This document shows, piece by piece, positions 12,468 through 18,508 of a DNA stretch of 18,508 nt. Position numbers and translations under genes: made by a program. The stretch comes from an uncultured bacterium (GTDB lineage: Bacteria > Bacillota > Clostridia > Lachnospirales > Lachnospiraceae), in NCBI GenBank assembly GCA_905215625.1, contig CAJMQQ010000052.1, positions 1-18,508 of the forward strand, in the 5' to 3' direction. The notes below the pieces were generated by a model. The model was not told the origin of the DNA and searched no databases. It saw nothing but the letters and a program-made list of their open reading frames with translations. Position 1 is the first letter of the stretch; each line of letters begins with the position of its first letter.

Positions 12468-13907
12468 TTAAAACTTTCTCCAGGTATCTCTTGTAAATAA
12501 TAGCAGCAGCGGGAACAGCTCCAGCCGGCCTGCTAACATATCAAATATCAATACCAGCTTGGCTCCGTTTGAGAAGATGGAAAAGTTAGCTGACGGACCT
12601 ACCAGCTCCAATCCAGGACCAATATTGTTTAACGTGGCTGCAACAGCCGTAAAGTTCGTAACCAGATCCAGATTATCAAAGGCCAGAAGCAGAATCGAAA
12701 ATGCAAAAATCAGCACATATGTAATCATAAAGACATTGGTAGAACGAACCACCTCGTGTTCAATGCTTTTGCCGTCCATTTTAATCTTCTTTACACTCTT
12801 TGGATGGGCATACTGAAGCAGTTCTTTTCTCACTGTTTTCTGCAGAATCAAAAATCTGGAAACCTTAATACCGCCGCCGGTACTGCCTGCGCAGGCTCCC
12901 ACAAACATCAGCATAACTAAAATCGTTCTGGATACCTGAGGCCATAGGTCAAAGTTTGTTGTTGCATATCCCGTAGTCGTAATGATCGATGCCACCTGAA
13001 ACGCTGCCTGCTGAAATGCAGTAGCAATGCTGCCATACATATGCCAGATATTGGCTGTAATCACCAGAATCGATACACCGATAATCAGCAGATATCCTTT
13101 TACCTCTTCAATCTGAAATGCCTGTTTGGCTTTTCCCATCAGGATAAAGAAGTAGGCATTGAAATTAATGCCGAATAAAATCATAAAAATAGTAATTACC
13201 ACCTGATGGTAAACGGAATAGCCTGCAATGCTGTCATTGCGGATACCAAATCCTCCGGTTCCGGCTGTACCAAATGACAGGGTCAGCGCATCAAACAGCG
13301 GCATCCGGCCAATCAGAAGCAGTACAATTTCCAAAATCGTCATTCCAATATAAATCTCATACAATATCTTGGCTGTAGAACGGACTTTTGGAACCAGACG
13401 GCTGACAGAAGGTCCCGGGCTCTCCGCTTTCATAATGTTCATATGAAACCCGCCGGTCATCGGCAAAAGCGTCAGAAGGAACACCAGCACTCCCATACCG
13501 CCGATCCAGTGGGTAAAACTCCTCCAAAAAAGAATACTCCTGGGAAGTTCTTCTACAGACGGTAAAATACTGGCTCCTGTAGTGGTAAATCCGGAAACCG
13601 TCTCAAACAAGGCGTCCACAGGGTTTGTGATGCATCCGCTGAATAAAAAGGGAAGTCCTCCCATAATACTCAGGGCGATCCAGCTTAACGCTACGCTGAC
13701 AAATCCCTCTCTGGCGAAAAACACCTGACTGACCGGCTTTTTCCATGTTAAAACCCGTCCCACAGCCAGACAGATTACAATGGTCACCACAAAGGCCCAG
13801 ACTGCCGTCTCCTGATAGAGAATTGCAACCACAGCAGACGACGCCATAAGAGCTGCCTCCAAAATCAGCGTCCAGCCAATGATACTTTTAATAATTCCAT
13901 AATTCAT
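12468..13907 (-). CDS. trkH: Potassium uptake protein TrkH, membrane subunit
   Basis: TrkH is the ion-conducting subunit of the Trk/Ktr K+ uptake system. The 479-residue protein has about ten hydrophobic segments and the four P-loop repeats of the family: SGFTTTGAS, FGTAGTGGFG, SIITTTGYATTNF and TLNNIGPGL, each with the filter glycine. WRSFTHWIGGMGVLVF after the first loop and GACAGSTGGGIKVSR near residue 345 are also typical. It starts 3 nt after the trkA stop with only a weak Shine-Dalgarno, which points to translational coupling. It ends at a bidirectional terminator. Confidence 0.96.
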   Translation of the reverse strand: MNYGIIKSIIGWTLILEAALMASSAVVAILYQETAVWAFVVTIVICLAVGRVLTWKKPVSQVFFAREGFVSVALSWIALSIMGGLPFLFSGCITNPVDALFETVSGFTTTGASILPSVEELPRSILFWRSFTHWIGGMGVLVFLLTLLPMTGGFHMNIMKAESPGPSVSRLVPKVRSTAKILYEIYIGMTILEIVLLLIGRMPLFDALTLSFGTAGTGGFGIRNDSIAGYSVYHQVVITIFMILFGINFNAYFFILMGKAKQAFQIEEVKGYLLIIGVSILVITANIWHMYGSIATAFQQAAFQVASIITTTGYATTNFDLWPQVSRTILVMLMFVGACAGSTGGGIKVSRFLILQKTVRKELLQYAHPKSVKKIKMDGKSIEHEVVRSTNVFMITYVLIFAFSILLLAFDNLDLVTNFTAVAATLNNIGPGLELVGPSANFSIFSNGAKLVLIFDMLAGRLELFPLLLLFTRDTWRKF

Positions 13908-13910
13908 GGC

Positions 13911-15275
13911 CTATACCTGTTTTCTGAGAATATCGTTGATATCCTGAAGACCTTTCTCTGTTGTTACAATGATTACTGTATCTCCTATCTGAATCTGGTC
14001 GTGTCCTCTTGGAATAATAATGCGGCCATTGTGGTTAATGCAGGCCACCAGAAGATTCTTCTTTAAGGCCAGATCCATCAGGGGCACACCTACGACAGGA
14101 CCGTCTTCCCGGATGGAAAATTCCAGAGCCTCTGCCTGATTGTCCAAAATCTGGTACAAAGTCTCTACGTTGCTTCCAATGGAATTCTGCATCGCCCGGA
14201 CATACTGGAGAATGTAATCTGCTGTAATGTATTTTGGATAAATGACACTGCCTAAATCCAGTTTCTCAATAATATTGTCAAATGCAAACCGGTTTACTTT
14301 GGTAATCAGTTTTGCATTGCTCTGATCCTTTGCATAAAGAGCCAGGAAAATGTTTTCCTCGTCAATATTGGTCAGCGTAATAAAGGCTTCTGCTGACTGG
14401 AGGCCAGACTGGAGAAGAAGCTTTTTGTCCGTTCCGTCTCCGTTGATAATCACTGCTTCCGGCAAAAGTTCACTTAATTCTTCGCAGCGCTTTGCATCCT
14501 TTTCTACAATGCGGACTCTGATTTTCATGCTTAAAAGCTGTTTTGCAAGGTAATATCCCAGGGTACCTCCGCCTACAATCAGGGCATTTTTTACCTGATT
14601 AGTTCCCAGTCCGATTTTCTTAAAGAATGCCGCTGAGTTTGTCGGAGACGCAACAATGGAAACCAGGTCATTGTCTTTCAGGATAAAATTACCGCCTGGA
14701 ATCGTAACTTCTCCATCCCGCTCTACGCCGCAGATCAGAATATCGCACTTAAACTTATCAGCAAGGCCGGAAACCGCAAGGCCGTCCATATCAAATTCTG
14801 GTTTTACCTTAAACTTCAGTAGTTCTACCCTGCCTTTGGCAAAGGTATCAATCTGAATCGCAGACGGGAACCGCAGAAGTCTTGCCATCTCGGTTGCCGT
14901 GGCAAGCTCTGGATTCAGACTCATGGAAACGCCCAGACGCTCTTTAATAAAGTTGATCTCTTCACTGTAAATCGGATTGCGCACACGGGCAACCGTCTCA
15001 CACTTACTTACCTTTTTTGCAATCAGACAGCACAAAAGATTCAGCTCGTCCGAGTTGGTAATCGCAATCAGCATATCAGCAGTCTCCACGCCTGCTTCCT
15101 TCTGCACTCCGATACTTGCTCCGTTGCCCACCAATGTCATCGCATCAATTTCTTCCGTAACTTCCTGAAGCTTCTCTGCATTTGTGTCTACCAGAACAAT
15201 ATCATGCTGTTCTGCACTCAGCTGCTGGGCCAGTGTTCTTCCTACTTTCCCGCATCCGATGATAATAATTTTCAT
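13911..15275 (-). CDS. trkA: Potassium transporter peripheral NAD-binding subunit TrkA
   Basis: TrkA binds nucleotides on the cytoplasmic face and gates TrkH. The 454-residue product is the double form: two RCK_N (Rossmann) and two RCK_C domains. The first nucleotide-binding loop is IIIIGCGKVGRTLAQQL at the N-terminus, with VDTN ending its second strand. The second is ALIVGGGTLGYYLAKQL near residue 230. The frame is open to a TTG at 15287, but GGAGG 5 nt before the ATG at 15275 decides the start. It is the first gene of a two-gene operon with trkH. An extended -10 promoter lies about 30 nt upstream. Confidence 0.95.
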   Translation of the reverse strand: MKIIIIGCGKVGRTLAQQLSAEQHDIVLVDTNAEKLQEVTEEIDAMTLVGNGASIGVQKEAGVETADMLIAITNSDELNLLCCLIAKKVSKCETVARVRNPIYSEEINFIKERLGVSMSLNPELATATEMARLLRFPSAIQIDTFAKGRVELLKFKVKPEFDMDGLAVSGLADKFKCDILICGVERDGEVTIPGGNFILKDNDLVSIVASPTNSAAFFKKIGLGTNQVKNALIVGGGTLGYYLAKQLLSMKIRVRIVEKDAKRCEELSELLPEAVIINGDGTDKKLLLQSGLQSAEAFITLTNIDEENIFLALYAKDQSNAKLITKVNRFAFDNIIEKLDLGSVIYPKYITADYILQYVRAMQNSIGSNVETLYQILDNQAEALEFSIREDGPVVGVPLMDLALKKNLLVACINHNGRIIIPRGHDQIQIGDTVIIVTTEKGLQDINDILRKQV

Positions 15276-15311
15276 AATGTCCTCCAAAACAAGTTCTTAT
15301 CTCCACTCTTC

Positions 15312-15339
15312 ATTATACCATCTTAATGTTTTTTGGGAA
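15312..15339 (-). promoter_or_regulatory. Promoter of trkA-trkH
   Basis: On the minus strand TGG precedes a perfect TATAAT (15312-15317), an extended -10. The -35 candidate TTCCCA (15334-15339) at a 16-nt spacing is weak. The leader would be about 30 nt, too short for a c-di-AMP riboswitch. Confidence 0.6.
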
Positions 15340-15392
15340 TAGCAAATTTTTATCTTTTACAGTTCTTTTGCAGCGCTATCGGATTTTCCCAC

Positions 15393-15431
15393 AAAAAAAC
15401 AGACGCAGCCATTTTACCGGTCTGCGCCTGT
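15393..15431 (-). terminator. Terminator of the discoidin-like gene
   Basis: ACAGACGCAG (15399-15408) pairs with CTGCGCCTGT (15422-15431) with one mismatch. On the minus strand it is followed by a run of seven T. It lies 14 nt after the stop at 15446. Confidence 0.8.
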
Positions 15432-15445
15432 CTAAGTTGAATTGA

Positions 15446-16246
15446 TTACTGGATACTCTCTGTTCCATAAATCTCGATCTGGGTTAATGCTGGGAATGGG
15501 GATGGATCATCTGCCTTAATCAGCTGTCCTAACTTCACCCAGGTAATGCCTTTCTTCTCAATTGCAAAGGTGTGGCATTCTACGCTCTTTTCCATATCGA
15601 CTACCTGGCTGGTGCCGTCAGAGAAGGTCAAGGTTGCTTTTACCCACCAGTTATCATGTGGGAAATCTGCTCTTGTATACAGTACAATGGTATCAAAATC
15701 CACAGGACGTCCAAACTCCAGCGTCATCTCTGCATCATCCTGGCGGTTAATTCCCCAGGATTCATAAGGCCAGTTTCCGTGGCTTAAATTTGCCACCACG
15801 CCGTCAATGGCGTTGCGGGCTGCAAATACTGCTTCGCCTCTGGTCTCTACGTTGGCGCTGGCATGAGGATAACATCCTGGATCGCCATGCTGATCCATTA
15901 CATTTTTGGCCAGGTTCTTGTAAGAATTAATCTCCCAGATTTTTGCCGGACGCAGAGTTAAGTAATGGCGTTCTCCGCTAAAGGATTTCTGGTTATAGGA
16001 AGTCTTTTTCTCCTCAAAAGGCACATCATAAAGAACCTCTTCTTTGGTTACGTACACAAAAGACTCGTCCATCGTATCATCAATCCGCACTACATAAAAT
16101 GCATTGGTCTTCGGGAAGGTGCATACAATCTGATCTCCTGACTCATACTCGCCCTCCCAGGCAAAAATTACTTCTCCGGTTTTCAGGGCTTTTGCTTCTG
16201 CCTTAATCACACCGTCCTTATTTCTTACTGCAATTGCTGCTTCCAT
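15446..16246 (-). CDS. Discoidin-like (F5/8 type C fold) carbohydrate-binding protein without signal peptide
   Basis: This 266-residue protein has two parts. The N-terminal half (1-110) is beta-rich with VYVTKEEVLYDVPFEE and HYLTLRPAKIWEI. The C-terminal half (about 120-262) resembles a discoidin or galactose-binding jelly roll, with ASANVETRGEAVFAARNAIDG, GNWPYESWGINRQDDAEMTLEFG, DTIVLYTRADFPHDNWW and a closing ALTQIEIYG. No signal peptide or membrane segment is visible, so it is probably cytoplasmic, which is unusual for such a module. AGGAGG lies 8 nt before the ATG. It follows two sugar permease genes but has its own promoter and terminator. It might bind an imported sugar; no catalytic residues are recognised. 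Confidence 0.75.
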   Translation of the reverse strand: MEAAIAVRNKDGVIKAEAKALKTGEVIFAWEGEYESGDQIVCTFPKTNAFYVVRIDDTMDESFVYVTKEEVLYDVPFEEKKTSYNQKSFSGERHYLTLRPAKIWEINSYKNLAKNVMDQHGDPGCYPHASANVETRGEAVFAARNAIDGVVANLSHGNWPYESWGINRQDDAEMTLEFGRPVDFDTIVLYTRADFPHDNWWVKATLTFSDGTSQVVDMEKSVECHTFAIEKKGITWVKLGQLIKADDPSPFPALTQIEIYGTESIQ

Positions 16247-16277
16247 GCAAAGTTCCTCCTAGTTTTATAATACCTCT

Positions 16278-16305
16278 ATTGTACACCACGAAAGTTCCTG
16301 TGCAA
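16278..16305 (-). promoter_or_regulatory. Promoter of the discoidin-like gene
   Basis: On the minus strand TTGCAC (16300-16305), a 16-nt spacer and TACAAT (16278-16283) predict a start near 16271. No terminator is seen between the upstream permease and this promoter, so readthrough can add to expression. Confidence 0.5.
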
Positions 16306-16375
16306 ATAGACAATTTACCATTTTATTGTCATTTTTTTGCACTTTAGAAGGAAAATCCACCTTTGGCAGCCAGAA

Positions 16376-17215
16376 TTAACCCTTTACTCCGGTTGCTGCA
16401 ATTCCTTCTACGAAATACTTCTGCAGCGCCAGGAATACTACCAGAACAGGGATTAAAGACAATACGGAAGCTGCCATAATCAAACCGTATTCGGAAGAAT
16501 TCTGGCCGATAAACATACGCAGACCAATCTGCAGGGTCTTTTTGGACTCGGTCTTTAAGTAGATCAATGGTCCTAAGAAGTCGTTCCAGGTATTTACAAA
16601 TGTGAAAATCGTCAGTGTAGACAGAGCAGGCTTTGCAAGTGGAAGCATAATCTTTCCATAAATCTGGTACTCGCTCATGCCGTCGATTCTGGCCGCCTCG
16701 CACAGTTCGTCTGGAATTCCCTGATAGAACTGACGCATCATAAATACGCCGAATGCAGAAAATGCCTGGAGACAGATGATGGCCAGATGGGTATCGTTTA
16801 ATCCAAAGGATCTCATCATCATAAACTGAGGAACCATGTATACCTGCCATGGTACTGCAATTGTGGCTACATAAGCCAAAAACAAGGCGTTCTTATAGCG
16901 GAAGTTTAATTTTGCAAATGCGTAAGCCGCAAAACTGCTGGTGAAAAGCTGGAGCAGCGTCACAATGACTGTCAGCTTGGCTGTATTTACTACAAATTTT
17001 GCCAGCGGGATCTTGGTCCAGATTTTAATGTAGTTTTCCCACTGGGGATTTTCCGGAATCCACTGAATCGGTACGATAAATACGTCTTTATCCAGCTTCA
17101 AGGAAGAAGACAGCATCCATGCAAAAGGTACAAGCATCAAAAGGGAAATGAAGATCAGTACCGCATAGAGGATTACCTTGGTAATTTTTTCGTGTTGGCG
17201 TTTTCCTTTCATCAT
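16376..17215 (-). CDS. Carbohydrate ABC transporter permease (MalG/UgpE type)
   Basis: This is the second membrane subunit of a CUT1 sugar importer. The 279-residue protein has six hydrophobic segments and the EAA loop EAARIDGMSEYQIYGKIMLPLAKP (about residues 188-211), which docks to the ATPase. FVNTWNDFLGPLIYL and the terminal GIAATGVKG are standard for the MalG branch. Two adjacent ATGs (17215 and 17212) lie 4 and 7 nt after GGAGG, and either could be used. The gene follows the other permease by 9 nt in one operon. No ATPase is encoded nearby; shared MsmX-type ATPases are common for this class in Firmicutes. Confidence 0.95.
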   Translation of the reverse strand: MMKGKRQHEKITKVILYAVLIFISLLMLVPFAWMLSSSLKLDKDVFIVPIQWIPENPQWENYIKIWTKIPLAKFVVNTAKLTVIVTLLQLFTSSFAAYAFAKLNFRYKNALFLAYVATIAVPWQVYMVPQFMMMRSFGLNDTHLAIICLQAFSAFGVFMMRQFYQGIPDELCEAARIDGMSEYQIYGKIMLPLAKPALSTLTIFTFVNTWNDFLGPLIYLKTESKKTLQIGLRMFIGQNSSEYGLIMAASVLSLIPVLVVFLALQKYFVEGIAATGVKG

Positions 17216-17224
17216 TTTCCCTCC

Positions 17225-18304
17225 TTAGTTTGCGTATTTCTTTTCGCCTCTGAACTGGATGATGGTAACAACCAGAACCAGAAGGAACAGAACCATCGCC
17301 ACGGCGCTTGCATATCCCAGGTTCCAGTTCCGGAATGCTTCTTCATAGATATGGTAAACCAGCACAATGGCTGATTCATTGATTACGCCGTTGGATCCGC
17401 CTGCCAGCATATATACGATGTCGTATACCTTGAAGCAGTTAATCGTAAGGATAATGGTAACAAAAAACGTGGTCGGCTGAAGCTGTGGCCAGGTAATGTA
17501 GCGGAATTTCTGCCATGCTCCTGCGCCGTCTAAGCTGGCTGCTTCATAAAGCTCTGCATTGATGCCCTGAAGTCCTGCCAGATAGATTACCATGTAATAA
17601 CCCATATTTTTCCATACACTGAATAATACGATAGTAAACATAACCCAGTCCGGACTTGCCGCCCATTTTGGCAGATCCTTGGCCGCTACATGGAATACTT
17701 TATACAGCAGCATATTGACTGGACCGCTCTTTGCAGGGGAAAACAGCATATTCCAGACTGCCGCTACTGCTACTAAAGATGCAACGTATGGGAAAAAGCT
17801 GACGGTACGGAAAAAATTTCTGCCCTTTATTTTCTGGTTTAAAGCTACCGCCAGGCCGATGGCTGCAACCAATGTCAGCGGAACGGTTGCAATACAGTAA
17901 ACAATGGTGTTTTTAAACGCTGCAATAAACCGGGTGTTGCCAATCATAGCGATAAAGTTATCTAACGCTGCAAACTCAATTGGGGAGTTTCCATCCCATT
18001 TTAAGAAAGCCAGGACAAATGCAAAGATAACCGGACCTAATGTAAATACTGCAAAGCCAATAAAATTAGGAGCAATAAAGGAGTATGCAATCAAGTCTCT
18101 CTTCTGCTGTCTGGTCATCCGCTCTCCTGTTTTTACCTGTTTTATTTTTTCTTCTACAGTAACAATTTTGGCAATTAATTTCTGCCGTTTCCTGGAATCT
18201 GTTGTAGCCTCTAATTGGGCTTCTAAATCAGCAAGCTTTGGGGTAAGCTTGGCCAGTTTTGCTTCCACAACAGCAGGATCTGCTTTTCTTGGTTGTGCTG
18301 CCAT
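17225..18304 (-). CDS. Carbohydrate ABC transporter permease (MalF/UgpA type) with N-terminal coiled coil
   Basis: This is the first membrane subunit of the same importer. The membrane part starts near residue 70 (AYSFIAPNFIGFAVFTLGP). The EAA loop is EAASLDGAGAWQKFRYITWPQLQPT (about residues 255-279), followed by KVYDIVYMLAGGSNG. At 359 residues it is about 60 longer than usual. The extra residues 1-65 are highly charged and heptad-like (AKLAKLTPKLADLEAQLE, then KLIAKIVTVEEKIKQV), predicting a cytoplasmic helical hairpin or coiled coil. GGAGG lies 6 nt before the ATG. The binding protein, normally upstream, is not in the window. Confidence 0.93.
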   Translation of the reverse strand: MAAQPRKADPAVVEAKLAKLTPKLADLEAQLEATTDSRKRQKLIAKIVTVEEKIKQVKTGERMTRQQKRDLIAYSFIAPNFIGFAVFTLGPVIFAFVLAFLKWDGNSPIEFAALDNFIAMIGNTRFIAAFKNTIVYCIATVPLTLVAAIGLAVALNQKIKGRNFFRTVSFFPYVASLVAVAAVWNMLFSPAKSGPVNMLLYKVFHVAAKDLPKWAASPDWVMFTIVLFSVWKNMGYYMVIYLAGLQGINAELYEAASLDGAGAWQKFRYITWPQLQPTTFFVTIILTINCFKVYDIVYMLAGGSNGVINESAIVLVYHIYEEAFRNWNLGYASAVAMVLFLLVLVVTIIQFRGEKKYAN

Positions 18305-18349
18305 ACCCTTCCTCCTATTTCTTCAGTGTTGAATGGTTCCTTTCATGTA

Positions 18350-18385
18350 AGGAAGCGGACCATTTAGTCCGCTTCCTCGTTTTTT
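18350..18385 (+). terminator. Perfect hairpin with T-run, oriented for the plus strand
   Basis: AGGAAGCGGAC (18350-18360) and GTCCGCTTCCT (18367-18377) form an 11-bp perfect stem with a 6-nt loop, followed on the plus strand by CGTTTTTT. On the minus strand, the coding direction, no T-run follows. There it would be a stable leader or intercistronic hairpin before the permease genes. Confidence 0.6.
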
Positions 18386-18413
18386 CTAATGTGGGGTTTT
18401 ATCAGGTCAATCT

Positions 18414-18441
18414 AAGTCTTATTGTAAAAGTCTTATTGTAA
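18414..18441 (+). repeat. Exact 14-bp tandem duplication next to the second hairpin element
   Basis: AAGTCTTATTGTAA occurs twice in direct succession (18414-18427 and 18428-18441). The second copy overlaps the first bases of the element that starts at 18438. Confidence 0.8.
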
Positions 18442-18508
18442 CTGTTCAGGACGGGGCATCTTCTTGTCCGGCTTTGCCGAACAAGAAGCATCGGAGATTC
18501 CTCCGATG
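18438..18508. mobile_element. MITE-like hairpin element, copy 2 (cut by window edge)
   Basis: Read on the plus strand this matches the reverse complement of the element at 8746-8896. It has the end GTAACTGTTCAG (one difference from GTAACAGTTCAG), GCATCTTCTTG, a hairpin, ACAAGAAGC, then a TCGG-containing second hairpin. The hairpins are CTTCTTGTCCGGC/GCCGAACAAGAAG (18460-18488) and CATCGGAG/CTCCGATG (18489-18508). The rest is outside the window. Confidence 0.7.

Noticed and set aside
16344..16850. 168-codon minus-strand frame overlapping a permease
   Set aside because: It is an out-of-frame shadow of the permease gene, whose EAA motif and membrane segments are clear in the other frame.

Overview
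The window reads as a chromosomal segment of a Gram-positive anaerobe, most likely a gut Clostridia of the Lachnospiraceae (Clostridium cluster XIVa) type. The reasons are strong AGGAGG ribosome binding sites, TTGACA/TATAAT-type promoters, a CIRCE-controlled groESL operon, CUT1 sugar ABC transporters with a lipoprotein binding protein, and a pectin-sugar gene set. Almost every gene lies on the minus strand. The two plus-strand genes are a GH105 hydrolase and a small acidic protein.

Region 1 (1-6060) is mostly about uronate-containing plant glycans. A minus-strand operon encodes a family 1 sugar-binding lipoprotein, a 173-residue protein that looks like a shortened, non-catalytic GH105 relative, and the start of an ABC permease cut by the window edge. 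It diverges from a full-length GH105 unsaturated rhamnogalacturonyl hydrolase. The 353-bp divergent region holds two near-identical LacI-type palindromes exactly 250 bp apart. After a XerD-type recombinase with an odd C-terminus comes a two-gene operon, a KdgF-like cupin and a TIM-barrel isomerase/epimerase. KdgF acts on the unsaturated uronate that GH105 enzymes release, so import, cleavage and the first catabolic step appear to sit together.

Region 2 (6060-11740) is housekeeping: guaB, an HAD-IIA phosphatase, then groES-groEL plus a small membrane protein that appears to be the third gene of the CIRCE operon. Between the phosphatase and this operon is a 151-bp hairpin-rich element with terminal inverted repeats and 8-bp flanking direct repeats. 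A related copy begins at 18438 and runs off the right edge.

Region 3 (11740-15440) holds a membrane-anchored acidic and alanine-rich helical protein convergent with trkA-trkH, a potassium uptake system.

Region 4 (15440-18508) is part of a second CUT1 sugar transporter: two permeases, the first with an unusual N-terminal coiled coil, followed by a discoidin-like protein without a signal peptide. Its binding protein is not in the window.

The most unusual items are the dispersed hairpin element, the degenerate GH105-like protein inside a transporter operon, the paired operators, and the truncated XerD.
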